Of a DNA stretch of 64,000 nt, positions 16,592 through 26,826 are shown piece after piece. The notes beneath the pieces were generated by a model, which made no database searches, was not told the origin of the DNA, and worked only from the letters and a program-made list of their open reading frames with translations. The translations under genes and the position numbers were made by a program. The first letter of the stretch is position 1; every line of letters begins with the position of its first letter. Source of the DNA: JACKII01 sp965202745 (lineage in GTDB: Bacteria > Pseudomonadota > Alphaproteobacteria > Bin95); NCBI GenBank assembly GCA_965202745.1, contig CBDBCB010000009.1, forward strand, positions 62,001 through 126,000, read 5' to 3'.

Positions 16592-18208
16592 ATGCCCGAA
16601 GCCATGATCGTCGCCGCCCAGCCTGAAGCCGCCGAAGCAGGAGCACGCGTTCTCAAAGCTGGCGGCAACGCCATTGACGCTGCGATGGCCGCAGCCTTGG
16701 TACAAGGGGTGGTTGATCCGCAGATGTGCGGGATAGCAGGCTTCGGTAACTGTCAAATTTACATGCCGGGCAAGGGTATTCACACCTGCCTGGACTTCCA
16801 TGGAAAGACGCCTTTGGCGGCCACACCGGACATGTGGCACAACCTGTTGATTGAAGAGACGCGGGATGGCTTTGGCTTTGTGCTGAAGGACAATGTGAAC
16901 GACCTGGGCTATGGCTCGATCACGACACCGGGCTCGTTGATGGCCTATTATGAGGCGGTGCGGGATTTCGGCACCTGGGACTGGAGTGACGTGGTAGCCC
17001 CCGCGATTGCTCATGCCGACAAAGGCTTTGCTGTCCGCCCGCATGTCTATTTTTGGTGGACCCATGGTGCCGCACTCGGCCGGGTGCAGGTGGAAGAGCG
17101 GCTGGCGTTCTCCCGAACCGGGGCCGATGTGTATTTCGCCGACGATGGCAAGGGCGGGCGCCGCCTGAAACGCATTGGCGAGCGGGTGCTGAACCCCGAC
17201 ATGGCCCAGACCCTGCGCCTGATCCAGCGTGACGGTGTCGACACTTTCTGTCGGGGCGAGATCGCCGACAAAATCGATGCCGATATGCAGGCTGGTGGCG
17301 GCCTGATGCGAAAGGCAGATTTGGAGGCCTATAAAGTTGGCCGCTCCGATCCGGTGGAGACGATGTACCGTGGCTTGCGTATCGCCTCCAACCAACCGCC
17401 GGGCGGTGGTGTCATGTTGCTGGAGATGCTCAATATCCTGGAGCATTTCGACCTGAAGGGTATGGGGCACAACGCGACGGACTATATCCGTGTTGTCAGC
17501 GAAGCCATGAAGATCGCAACCGCGGACAAAGAGCGGTATGTGGGTGACCCGGCGTTTGTCGATGTGCCGCTTCCCAGGCTGATCAGCAAAGAGTACGCCG
17601 CCGAATGCGCCGCCCGTATCAAAGCCGGAGAGCGCGCCACTGTGGAACGCCTGACAGCCGAATCACCTCAGACCACCCACGTCGCCGTCGTTGATAAAGA
17701 CGGCAATTGCGTGACCATGACCCATTCGCTGGGCATGCCGTCGGGTGTGATCACCGATGGGTTGGGTTTTATGTACAATGGCTGCATGGCGGTATTCGAT
17801 CCCAGGCTGGGCAGGGCAGGCTCAGTCGCGCCTGGCAAGAGCCGGTTCTCTTCGCTGTGCCCAACCATCGTATTTGACGGTGACGAGCCTCGCATCGTCA
17901 TTGGGGCACCAGGAGGAACCCAGATCGCCATGGGTGTGCTGCAGGCGTTACTGAACGTGATCGACCACAACATGCCGATGGACAGGGCGATTGCAGCGCC
18001 GCGCTTTTCCTCTACCAGCAACGCTATCGACATCACCAACCGCATCCCGGATTACACCGTCGAGCCTTTGCAGGACGCAGGGTACGAGGTCATTCGTTCG
18101 GCCCTGACTTTCCACATCGCCGCTGTGCACGGCATTGCCGTCGCTGCAGATGGACGAATGGAGGGTGGGGCAGACCCAGGGCATGATGGCGTAGCACTTG
18201 CGGTTTAA
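16592..18208 (+). CDS. ggt: Gamma-glutamyltransferase family protein
   Basis: 538 aa. EAGARVLKAGGNAIDAAMAA opens the Ntn-hydrolase fold; the autoprocessing/catalytic threonine is in PQTTHVAVVDKDGN (about residue 360), which would become the N-terminus of the small subunit. Later motifs include SRFSSLCPTIVFD and VIGAPGGTQIAMGVLQ. Such enzymes cleave gamma-glutamyl bonds (glutathione) or act as amidases/acylases. No signal peptide is seen, so it is probably cytosolic, unlike periplasmic GGT. Start ATG 16592 has GAGGGAAA upstream. Confidence 0.88.
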   Translation: MPEAMIVAAQPEAAEAGARVLKAGGNAIDAAMAAALVQGVVDPQMCGIAGFGNCQIYMPGKGIHTCLDFHGKTPLAATPDMWHNLLIEETRDGFGFVLKDNVNDLGYGSITTPGSLMAYYEAVRDFGTWDWSDVVAPAIAHADKGFAVRPHVYFWWTHGAALGRVQVEERLAFSRTGADVYFADDGKGGRRLKRIGERVLNPDMAQTLRLIQRDGVDTFCRGEIADKIDADMQAGGGLMRKADLEAYKVGRSDPVETMYRGLRIASNQPPGGGVMLLEMLNILEHFDLKGMGHNATDYIRVVSEAMKIATADKERYVGDPAFVDVPLPRLISKEYAAECAARIKAGERATVERLTAESPQTTHVAVVDKDGNCVTMTHSLGMPSGVITDGLGFMYNGCMAVFDPRLGRAGSVAPGKSRFSSLCPTIVFDGDEPRIVIGAPGGTQIAMGVLQALLNVIDHNMPMDRAIAAPRFSSTSNAIDITNRIPDYTVEPLQDAGYEVIRSALTFHIAAVHGIAVAADGRMEGGADPGHDGVALAV

Positions 18209-18413
18209 GTCATTCGGCGCGTTTGGCTCCGCCACGAAATATTGACGCGATAGGCCGCCTAAGGTTTGACACTGGCTATGTCGGTCCATATCTATCGTTC
18301 ACGTTCGAACGATTGCGCTTGGGCGATAACAAGTTCAATTCCTTAACCAAAAGAGGGCCCATACTCGCCAGTATGGAATGGCGGTTAGAGATTGGCCGAA
18401 ATCGTAGTGTCAA

Positions 18414-18679
18414 ATGGCGAAGCGTGAAATTCCAGGATCATCCTTAGCTGCCGCACTGACAGTATTGTCCGTGATGGTTGCAACGCCTGCACTTGCGTAT
18501 ATCGGCCCAGGGCAGGTATCAGCGCAATTGGTGCCTTCTTTGCTGTCATCGGTGCCGTCGTACTGCTGATTGTTGGGTTTCTCTGGTACCCGGTGAAGCG
18601 CGTGCTGCGGAACAAGAAAGGTCCGGCGGTTCAGGCAAATACTGCCGATAATTCTGATACCCCGCCGACCAACCCGTGA
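18414..18679 (+). pseudogene. Small AYIGPGAG-type membrane protein, frameshifted
   Basis: ATG 18414 starts a signal-peptide-like MAKREIPGSSLAAALTVLSV and reaches AYIGPG, where one G appears lost. In the shifted frame the protein continues ISAIGAFFAVIGAVVLLIVG, FLWYPVKRVLRNKKG and stops at 18677-18679. Small proteins with YIGPGAG and WYP-KR segments are widespread and uncharacterised. The stop overlaps the GTG start of the next gene, showing the original coupling. Confidence 0.7.
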
Positions 18680-19062
18680 TTGTCGCCGCAGCAGTCGCCT
18701 CCATTCTGGCGTTTGTGATCGTATTCTGGAAAGCCGGCGTCGTCGGTGCTGCCCAGAAGGCGATCGCAACGGCGTCACACGCGGGCAAGGTCATGTCCAG
18801 CAAGGAGCTGGATGACGACGCGAAGGAGAAGGAAGTCCAGAAGTCGGCAATCGGCCTGCTGGGCAGCGTTGGCTCCATCACCGTGCGCAGCCTGATCCCT
18901 CTCATTGCCGCGGGTATCCCGATTTATGGCGCGGAGGCGGCGGGCTTGGTCAGTGCGGATGCTGTCATTGACTTCCTTTCCCGTTGGGATGTGATCATCA
19001 TCGTATCAGTAGTGATGATAGCTGGTTATTTGGTGGGGCGACGATTTTGGCAGGCCAAGTAA
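18676..19062 (+). CDS. Uncharacterised membrane protein
   Basis: 128 aa from GTG 18676, overlapping the previous gene. Three probable membrane segments: residues 1-22, about 75-95 and about 105-122 (DVIIIVSVVMIAGYLVG). The charged stretch SSKELDDDAKEKEVQKSA lies between the first two. I recognise no family. It sits between the small YIGPG protein and a sulfotransferase, and its end overlaps the sulfotransferase start, so the three were one operon, perhaps for modification of a cell-surface molecule. Confidence 0.6.
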   Translation: MIVAAAVASILAFVIVFWKAGVVGAAQKAIATASHAGKVMSSKELDDDAKEKEVQKSAIGLLGSVGSITVRSLIPLIAAGIPIYGAEAAGLVSADAVIDFLSRWDVIIIVSVVMIAGYLVGRRFWQAK

Positions 19063-20123
19063 GCGACTATTCCGGGCTAGACCGGTTTCTGCACAAGCTC
19101 GCGTTTTCCGGCACCCTCGTCCAAAAAGTCGTTGGCGATTTGGACGATTCGATGTTCGCGAAAAGCGGCGCAAGCGCCAGTGCTGCCAAGCCGATATTTG
19201 TCACGTCATTGCCGCGCGCCGGAACCACCATCCTCTTGACGGCCCTGGCTAGCCTGCCGGAGCTCGCAAGCCACACCTATCGCGATATGCCGTTCGTTAT
19301 GGTGCCGGTGCTTTGGTCGAAGCTTAGCGGCAAGTTCCAGAAGGGCAGCGATATGAAAGAGCGCGCCCACGGGGACGGCACTGAAGTCGGCTTTGATAGC
19401 CCGGAAGCATTCGAGGAAATCCTCTGGCGTGCGTTCTGGCCGGGCAAGTTCTCTGAGACGGGCATTGATCTTTGGGCGGCGGATGACCGGAACGCCGAGG
19501 CGGACGAGTTCTTTTCAAAGCATATGGCCAAGATCGTCGCGCTGCGATGCCCGGAGGGTGTCGTTGGTGGACGCTATATTTCCAAGAACAATGCCAACAT
19601 TGCCCGGCTGGACCTGATCCCGGTTATGTTTCCGGATGCCAGCATCCTGGTGCCGATCCGCTCGCCGATGGCGCATGCAGCCTCGCTATTGCGGCAACAT
19701 GAAAATTTCTTGGAACAACACAAGACCGACGATTTCACCAAACGGTATATGCATGATATCGGCCATTTGGAGTTCGGCGATCTGCATCGGCTGATTCAGT
19801 TTCCGAGTCTGGCTGAGCGGCTGGCGGGGGTGAGCGCAGAAACTCTGGACTATTAGCTGATCTATTGGATCGCTGCATTCGAATACGTCAAGGCCCGGCG
19901 TGACCCGCTGATTCTGGTTTCGCATGAGGACGTTTGCAATCAGGGGCCGGCGACGACGGCCAGGCTATTTGGTGCTTTAGGCATTGACGGGCCTGATCGT
20001 CAGGCCGGAGTTGCCGCTTTTTTCAAGCCTGAAGCTGCGCGGGAGCGGGCCTATCCTGCCCATGACCCGAGCCTGCGAGCGGAGGCTGAAGCCCTCTATC
20101 TGGAACTAACTACAGACAGCTAA
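19047..20123 (+). pseudogene. Sulfotransferase-family protein with in-frame TAG
   Basis: Best start TTG 19047. KPIFVTSLPRAGTTILLTAL is a PAPS 5'-phosphosulfate-binding loop and VPIRSPMAHAASLLRQHENF the 3'-phosphate site. A TAG at 19854-19856 follows SAETLDY; the same frame continues LIYWIAAFEYVKARRDPLIL to TAA 20121-20123. The context suggests a Trp codon became TAG. One nonsense codon in an otherwise clean frame indicates a young pseudogene. It would transfer sulfate to an unknown acceptor. Confidence 0.8.
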
Positions 20124-20188
20124 CTAACGATCATATTGGCTATTGCTGCAGACAAGCTCCCTCGGACAACGCAATTGGAAGCCCCCGG

Positions 20189-20827
20189 ATGTTTCGCTGG
20201 ATAGGTCAGAATTTTTTCCAATGCGTCAGCATCGGATCCGCTGTTGCGTTGGTTTTTGGCCTGGGGTTGGTTTTCGGCTTTTTCCAGTGGCGGCCGGCCC
20301 AACTGGTCGGCCAAGCGGTAGATGTCGCCAAGGACTTGAAAAAGAACGCTGGTGCCTATTTCAGTGACGTACCGACCCAGCATCTACGTCCCAATAGGTT
20401 TGGCAAGGGCGGTGTGGAGGTTATCAATCCAGCCAAATTTCAACCAGGCGTCACCTTTGTAACCAGTCTGTTCGGCCATAAACTGGGCGCGCGTCTATAT
20501 TCCGCCGATGGTCAGTTAATTCATGAGTGGCCAGTAAATATTTTTAGTATAGCAGCCGACGAAATGGCTTACTCGTTCGATGCGCTGATCCATGGCGATG
20601 TCTTGTTCGATAATGGCGACTTCGCCGCGAATTTCGACGGGCGTGGCATTGTCCGGGTCTCAGCTTGTGGCGATATTCGCTGGCAGAACCGGGACCGAAG
20701 CCATCACTCCCTCGATGTCGATGACAATGGTGACCTGTGGAGCCCGATCTATGTTGATACCTATCAGAACAAGCTAATTACGGAAGCTCCGTTCAAGTTC
20801 GACGCCATAGTGTCAACGGCGGCGTAA
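20189..20827 (+). pseudogene. Arylsulfotransferase-like protein, 3' end removed at IS21 junction
   Basis: An N-terminal membrane helix (residues 13-32, ALVFGLGLVFGFFQW) is followed by SADGQLIHEWPVN and DIRWQNRDRSHHSLDVDDNG, the propeller repeats and conserved His region of arylsulfotransferase (ASST)-like proteins. After about 207 codons, at 20811, the sequence enters the left terminal repeat of IS21; the last residues and TAA are IS-encoded. The missing C-terminal half is not on the other side of the IS. Confidence 0.7.
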
Positions 20828-20946
20828 AAACCTGCCACTGGGGCGGCGCAAAAGTCGGCCCCTTGGCACCGCGCCTTGTGGCGTGATGCCCTCAAATAGC
20901 AAGCACGTTCCGAGGCGCGTTGGCCGTTAGGCCAATCAGATGATGA

Positions 20947-21705
20947 TTAGCTTCTGGGGCGGCGGGATTTGCTTTGGTTGAGGCGGTAACTTTCGCCATT
21001 CATCTCCAGGATATTCCCATGATGGGTCAGCCGGTCCAGCAAGGCACCTGTCAGGCGTTCTGTGCCGAAGGGTTCTGTCCATTCCTCGAACGGCAGATTA
21101 CTGGTGATCAGTGTTGAGCCGCGCTCGTAACGCTGCGATATCAGTTCGAACAACAGTTCTGCCCCGGTTTTGCTCAGCGGCACGAACCCCAATTCATCAA
21201 TGATCAGCAGCTTGACCTTGGCCAATTGGCGTTGCAATCGCAGCAGGCGTTTCTCATCTCTGGCTTCCATCAACTCATGCACGAGAGAGGCGGCAGTGAC
21301 GAAGCTGACCGGCATACCCTTCTGGCAGGCGGCCAGACCCAGCCCGAGGGCGACGGGGGTTTTGCCGGTTCCTGACGGGCCAAGAGCGATGACGTTCTCC
21401 TTGCGCTCGATCCATTCGCCGCGCGCCAGTGCCAGCACCATCATCTTGTTCAGGCTGGGGATCGCTTTGAAGTCGAAGCTATCAAGGCTTTTGACGGCCG
21501 GGAACTTTGCCGATTTGATCCGGCGCTCAACCATACGCCGTTCACGGTCGATCAGTTCCAATTCCGTCAACCGCGCCAGATAGCGCCCATGATCTACACC
21601 TTCGGCGGCGCAGATGCGGGCCTGCTTATCATGCGCGCGCAAGAAGGTTGGCAAGCGCAGAGGTTTGAGGTGGTTCGCCAAAAGCAGTTCTGGAGCATCG
21701 CTCAT
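20947..21705 (-). CDS. istB: IS21 helper ATPase IstB
   Basis: 252 aa. Walker A appears as LGPSGTGKTPVALGLGLA, Walker B as LLIIDELGF, and the ending SYRLNQSKSRR is typical. The residue after GKT is Pro where Ser/Thr-His is usual (GTGKTHLA in most IstB), a possible weakening. IstB assists IstA in target capture. Its start overlaps the istA end by 4 bp, the standard istA-istB arrangement. Confidence 0.93.
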   Translation of the reverse strand: MSDAPELLLANHLKPLRLPTFLRAHDKQARICAAEGVDHGRYLARLTELELIDRERRMVERRIKSAKFPAVKSLDSFDFKAIPSLNKMMVLALARGEWIERKENVIALGPSGTGKTPVALGLGLAACQKGMPVSFVTAASLVHELMEARDEKRLLRLQRQLAKVKLLIIDELGFVPLSKTGAELLFELISQRYERGSTLITSNLPFEEWTEPFGTERLTGALLDRLTHHGNILEMNGESYRLNQSKSRRPRS

Positions 21706-23215
21706 GCGCTATCTCCCGCCAGCAAGCTCATGTAGGATGATGCCGCCCTTGTTGCGATATTGGTTCTGGGCAGGAACGGGTAAACATCCAGATCCAGTCT
21801 CGGTGGTCGTCTCTCGACCCGGCAAAGCAATAAGTGTTTGATTGCGTCAAAGCTGACCGCCCTCATCTGCAGTGCGTCTTTGATTGCCAGATGCAAAACC
21901 TCCAGCTCAAAGCGCTCCAGCCGCCGCAGTACCTGAACATATTCCCGCTTTCCGGCCTTGCCCTGCCGGGCTTCCAATAATCGTTGGAGGGTTTGGAACG
22001 CGTCAGGCAAGTCCCAGCCTTGCAATGGCGTGGCTGGATCAAAGGACATGATCTTGCGCTCGATGAGAGGCAGGTAGTGTACCGGATCGAACATCATGTC
22101 GCCCGTGTCATAGCAGCGGGGATGGTCCGCGATGACTTCGGTGGCGCACCCGATGACGACGCGGTCACCGAAGCCCTTGATCCAATGATCCAACCCTCGC
22201 GGTGGCCATAGGCAACCGGCCCTGAGTAATCGTTGCCACGCAATCGTCCTTGGGATGTTGATGTGACCTAGCCGCTCTGCAGATCACAAGCTTCAAAGGG
22301 CGCGGCTGGCAGGGTGCGCATCGCCGCCAGATCAGCGCCCAGTCGTTCACCGATGCTGATCTTGTGGCCACGCAGAATGTCAGCCTGCCGTTTGCGGCAT
22401 TGTTCTTCAAGATAGTCGTTGAACGCATCCCAGTTCGCGAACCGCGGCATTGGAACCATGAAGTTGCGACGCCCGTAACCAACCAGCCCCTCACCCTTGC
22501 CTTTATCGTTGCCCTTGCCGGGGCGACCATACCTCTCCCCAATCACGTAGTGAGATAGCATCGCACGGAACCGCTGCGTACGATTGCGGGTGCCATCTGG
22601 CATGATCTTGGCCACAAGGCAGCGATCCTTATCGTAAAGGATTGAGCGCGGTACAGCGCCGAAGAAGGCAAAGGCGGGCACATGCCCATCAAGCCAGGCT
22701 TCAGTGTTCGCCGCAGGATACGCGCGGATGTAGCACGCATCGCTATGCGGCAGATCAAGGGCAAAGAAGTAGGCCTTCTGCTCAACCCCGCCGATACCAA
22801 CCAACGCTTCGCCAAAGTCCGCCTGCCCATGCCCTGGGGGATGGCTCAAGGGCACAAACATCTCCCGTGAGCCACGCTTTGGCGAACGCACATAGTCTTT
22901 GACAATCGTGTAGCCACCATCAAATGCGCATTCGTCGCGTAGCCGCTCAAAGATACGGTTGGCTGTGTGGCGCTGTTTGCGAGGCCGGGCCTTGTCTTCC
23001 GCCAACCACTGGTCACTCTGCTCGGTATAAGGATCAAGCTTTGGTCGTTTGATCGGTGCCGTACGCCGATAACCAGGCGGCTCAGAATACGCCAACATCT
23101 TTGAAACACTGTCCCGGCTGATCCCAAAATCCCGCGCAATCTGACGCCCCCTCAAACCTTCCTCAAAGTGAGCGTGGCGAACCTTCAAATACAATTCCAC
23201 GGTGAATATCCCCAA
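21702..23215 (-). pseudogene. istA: IS21 transposase IstA, nonsense plus frameshift
   Basis: The N-terminal 315 residues (MGIFTVELYLKVRHAHFEEG, HTH GRQIARDFGISRDSVSKML, DDE core with GHGQADFGEALV) are intact. After DLQSG a TAG appears (22268-22270); the frame then runs RGNDYSGPVAYGHRE and is shifted by a tandem 8-bp duplication, TGATCCAA at 22178-22185 and 22186-22193. The C-terminal domain continues in the other frame (GFGDRVVIGCATEVIADHPR). This copy should not transpose on its own. Confidence 0.92.
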
Positions 23216-23271
23216 GCCCTCCCATTAATTGAAAGGACAAAAGTGGCCGACTTTTACGCCGCCCGCGACAA

Positions 23272-23703
23272 CACAACGCTGCCGCTACCGTGGCCAAGTA
23301 TTGCTCCGCCGTTCACACTCGCGCGGTGGCGAAGGAAGAATCGCATCGCGAGTTGCAGGAAGGCATCCGCCAGAAGCTGGACGAGGTTCCGGCGCAGGTG
23401 CGGGGCCGCTATCAGAGTCTGATGGACAAGGCTGTCGACTTCGTCGAGCGTGTAGCACGTGAGCTGGAGAGCGAGCATCTATGTCGCAAGGCGTCCACGG
23501 CTTTGTACCACGCTACCAGCGCTGCCCTGATGGCCTGGGAAGGCGCGACGGCGGAAGCTGCGGGCAAGACAACCAACCGGGTGGCCCTGGCCCAATTGGT
23601 GGAGGACACGCGCCTCAGTTCCCAAGACCCGTTCGGTGCGGATGACCTGGGCCGGGCAGGGGCCTTGGTTGATCAGGCCCTGGCGGCGAGTGGCTCAGTC
23701 TAG
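23272..23703 (+). pseudogene. Acyl-CoA dehydrogenase C-terminal fragment
   Basis: An open frame entering directly from the IS21 right end reads NAAATVAKYCSAVHTRAVAK, then KASTALYHATSAALMAWEGA and RLSSQDPF before TAG at 23701-23703. This matches the C-terminal helical domain of acyl-CoA dehydrogenases. The FAD-binding front half is absent from the other side of IS21, so it is a remnant of a gene cut by IS-mediated rearrangement. Confidence 0.8.
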
Positions 23704-23706
23704 TAG

Positions 23707-23748
23707 TTCGATGAAAACGGATGGTACCCATCCGTTTTCTGGATCGAA
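23707..23748. terminator. Strong bidirectional hairpin
   Basis: GAAAACGGATGG (23713-23724), loop TAC, CCATCCGTTTTC (23728-23739), extended by TTCGAT/ATCGAA on the outside with a TGG bulge. It follows the acyl-CoA dehydrogenase fragment by three bases and lies convergent to the flavoprotein pseudogene. A-rich/T-rich flanks allow termination on either strand. Confidence 0.75.
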
Positions 23749-23854
23749 TAACCAACATATTGAAATGGCGGGCTTATTCACGAAGTGCCTGCGGATACAA
23801 GCGTTTCGATCAGACCGCTAGGGCATAGTCGGTGCAAACGGATTGGGGTCTTTT

Positions 23855-25315
23855 CTAGCCCCAGGCTTGTTGTCCAGCTGCGTTCCGTCCAGCGATACGG
23901 CCAAATGCAAGGCATTCACCGATATTGCCGGTTCCCTGGTACAGGTAGCTGTAGATCGAGCCTAACTCTCCGGCTGAATAAAGCCGTCCGATAGGTTGAC
24001 CATTCGGGCGTACGATTTCGGCATGCTCGTTGCGGCGGGGACCACCCTGTGTGTTCAACATGGAGGGGGACATCTCGACCGCGTAGTACGGGCCAGATCC
24101 AAAGGCTTCGAACATTAGTGTGCGGCCGTGGTCCGTGCCCTCCCCTGCCTCGACCATTTCATTCCAACGAGCGACGGTGGCTTCCAGTGCCGCAGCATCG
24201 ACGCCGATTTGGTCGGCTAGTCCGGCAAGCGTTTCGCCTTTCTTGATCCAGCCTTTGGAAACTTCGGCACTGTTGTCCTTGCTCCATTCGGGCTGCTCGA
24301 CAATCTGGGTCCAGCCGTGGCTGGGATGACCGTCGTAGAGCGGCCCGGCGCTGAAGTTTTTGTGGTCCACGATCATATACATGGGGCAAGGCGTGGCGAG
24401 AGGCAGCCAGACGCCGTTCTTTGGCACTTTGCCATGCCTGGTCTTGAATTTCTCATCGCAAAAGCGGGTGCCGTCCGGTCCGACAACGACCATGCCACCC
24501 GGGATGATCTTGGAATAATGCAGGTTCTGCATGGAAAGAGAGGTCGGAATTTCCGGCACTTTCAGTGCCATGCTTGGGCCTGCCACATTGTTCATGTGCC
24601 ATAGGTCTGCTCCGGCGGAGAGGCCCATCGTGACGCCATCGCCGGTGTTGTACGGACTGCCGGAGGTGTAGCAGTAGGGCAGCCCCGGCAGGCAATTTCG
24701 GATCATATTCTGGTTGTTCTCAAAGCCGCCGCAAGTGAGGATTACCCCTTTGCGGGCTTTGACCGCAATGCGGGTTCCGTCGGCTTTTTCCGCCTAAATA
24801 CCGCGGATCTCGCCGGTGGCGCCGTCCTGGATCAGCTCTTTGCCGGCGGTTTCGAACTCGATGCGGATCGGCCGCTCGCGCACAAGGCTTTTAAATTTTT
24901 TCCAGGTCAGCGAGTAGCCATATTTTGGGCCGTCATGGAACTTGTGGGTTGAGAATGCGCCCGGCAGTTCCGGAAACTCGATGCCTACCGGCTGGTGCTG
25001 ATGCTCCTGCAGGTCGGCGCGCAGAGAGGCGCGCCAGTCGTTGTTGCGGCACATCTCATCGGCCCAGACCAACACCATCTCTTCAGGCACCGCAAAGATG
25101 CCACAGAGGGCGCGGAGGTACTTGGCTGCTTCGATAGGATCAGAGGTATTGAGATAACCTTGGCCCGCAACCTTGGTGTTGCCACCATGCTTGCCTTCCG
25201 GGGCTTTCTCTAACAGCAGTACGTCCGCGCCGGCCTCATGTGCCGAGACGGAGGCAGCAAAGCCGACTACCAAGATGTCAGCTTCGCTGTCCCATTGGCT
25301 TGGTATCTGACTCAT
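23855..25315 (-). pseudogene. FAD-dependent fumarate-reductase/KSTD-type flavoprotein, broken
   Basis: The frame from ATG 25315 starts SEADILVVGFAASVSAHEAG. The dinucleotide loop GxGxxG is missing: relative to the family about six residues around the glycines are gone. A TAG follows EIRGI at 24794-24796. The same frame resumes with KGVILTCGGFENNQNMIRN and SGSPYNTGDGVTMGLSAGAD and ends YQGTGNIGECLAFGRIAGRN. The architecture is that of FAD-binding-2 dehydrogenases. With both lesions it should be inactive. Confidence 0.85.
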
Positions 25316-25328
25316 CTGTCCATCAGCC

Positions 25329-26297
25329 CTATTCTTCGAGCAATTCTGGCACGATCCACAAGGCTTCTTCACCGCGGGAGACACGCTGGACGTTGTCGAA
25401 AGCATTGCGGACACGGGCGGTCTGGCTCTCGAAGGTAGGACCCGCCAGGTGAGCCGTCAGTACCACATTATCGAGTGTGAATAGCGGATTGTCAGCTGGT
25501 GGTGGTTCCTGGTCGAACACGTCCAGACCAGCGGCCCAGATGGTGCCGTCGGTAAGAGCTGTGTAGAGAGCGGCTTCATCCACCACTGGGCCACGCGCCG
25601 TATTTACCAAAATGGCCGACGGCCTCATCAGCGCCAACTCATCCTTACCGATCAGGTGTCGGGTGGAGGCATTCAGGGGGGTGTGCAGGCTGACAACGTC
25701 GGCTTCGCGCAGTACCTCTTTCAGCAGGCGGAATCGGACGTCCAACGCATCTTCCCGGTCTTCTGGCAAGCGGGCAACGTCGTAGTAGATGACGTTCATG
25801 CCGAACGCTTGGGCCAGTCGCGCTGTCTTTTTGCCGATGGTTCCCAGGCCGATAATACCCATGGTGCGGTTGCGCAGTTCATGCACGCGCGGTGTGCTGT
25901 TGCCGCGCCAGTTGCCGCCTGAAACGCTGGCGTGCTGGCGCACCAACTGGCGGGAAACGGCAAGAGCCAACAGGATAGCATGCTCCGACACGGCGACCGA
26001 ATTTGCGCCGCCATTGTTGCAAACGGGTACGCCTGTGGTCTTGGCAGCGGGCAGGTCTGCCTGGTCATATCCTGCACTAAGCAACTGGACGAGCTTCAGG
26101 TTCGGGCCGGTCTTGAACAGCTCGGCTTCGATCAGGCCATCGACATAACCAACCAGGAATTCGGCGTCGGCCATGGCTTCCCGATACTCCGCGCTTTTGG
26201 CAGGAACAATGCAGAGGTCAAAGCCGGTTGGGGCCATTTCCTGGGCGGCAGCGGCAGCGTCCGGGAAATTGGTTACGAAAACGATCTTGGGGTTCAT
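25329..26297 (-). CDS. D-isomer-specific 2-hydroxyacid dehydrogenase
   Basis: 322 aa from ATG 26297 (GTG 26306 is an alternative). Rossmann loop GIIGLGTIGKKTARLAQAFG, catalytic Arg in NTARGPVVDEAAL, Glu in DVFDQEPPP and His in LTAHLAGPT are all present. Reduces a 2-keto acid or oxidises a D-2-hydroxyacid with NAD(P); substrate unassigned. It lies 13 bases upstream of the broken flavoprotein on the same strand, so the two were probably one operon. Confidence 0.9.
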   Translation of the reverse strand: MNPKIVFVTNFPDAAAAAQEMAPTGFDLCIVPAKSAEYREAMADAEFLVGYVDGLIEAELFKTGPNLKLVQLLSAGYDQADLPAAKTTGVPVCNNGGANSVAVSEHAILLALAVSRQLVRQHASVSGGNWRGNSTPRVHELRNRTMGIIGLGTIGKKTARLAQAFGMNVIYYDVARLPEDREDALDVRFRLLKEVLREADVVSLHTPLNASTRHLIGKDELALMRPSAILVNTARGPVVDEAALYTALTDGTIWAAGLDVFDQEPPPADNPLFTLDNVVLTAHLAGPTFESQTARVRNAFDNVQRVSRGEEALWIVPELLEE

Positions 26298-26439
26298 GGT
26301 TTCCACTCAGATGTGTTTGTTGTTGCTGCAGTCATTGCGTGCCGCGCGCAGTCTGTCTAGACAAGAATCAAAACGCGGCGCAATCTTAGGGCAACTGATA
26401 TCCGCACCTCAGCGGCTTGAACCAAGGGAAGTCACAACC

Positions 26440-26826
26440 ATGAACGCCAGCAAGAAACCGGTTTGCGTCGTGATCGGCGCAACGTCGAAATGGTAGGCCG
26501 ATGGTCGGCAAACCCATCTCGTGCACGGACAGGGGGTGAGCGACGATCACTTGCCCGTCGGCGTGCGATGGGGCGTCGGTGGCGCGCTGGCCCAGGTGCT
26601 AACGGAAGAATACTCCGAACATGGTATTCATGTGGCAAATGTCGTGATTGATGGTCTGATCGATTCACCCGGCACCCGGGCAATGAAGCGGGCGCAAGAT
26701 AACCCCGCCATTGTGATTAATCCGATGGAAATTGCGAACACTTTCTACTACCTGCATATGCAGGATCGAAGTGTTTGGACGCATGAAATGCAACTAACGC
26801 CGCATGTTACCAATCCGAGTTTTTGA
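26440..26826 (+). pseudogene. Short-chain dehydrogenase remnant
   Basis: The start MNASKKPVCVVIGATSKW gives the beginning of an SDR Rossmann fold and hits TAG after 18 codons. A C-terminal part follows in a continuing frame, ALAQVLTEEYSEHGIHVANV and GTRAMKRAQDNPAIVINPME, typical of SDR tails. The central catalytic segment (Ser, Tyr-x-x-x-Lys) is missing, so an internal deletion of roughly 100 codons has occurred. Confidence 0.75.

Larger units (their letters stand above)
20811..23270. mobile_element. IS21-family element (istA broken, istB intact)
   Basis: Terminal inverted repeats begin TGTCAACGGCGGCGTAAAAA at 20811 and, on the complement, TGTCGCGGGCGGCGTAAAAG at 23270, with a second internal GGCGGCGCAAAAGTCGGCC at the left end. 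Length 2460 bp fits IS21. Flanking bases show no target duplication. The left neighbour is the 5' part of one gene and the right neighbour the 3' part of a different one, so this copy marks a rearrangement. Confidence 0.9.
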
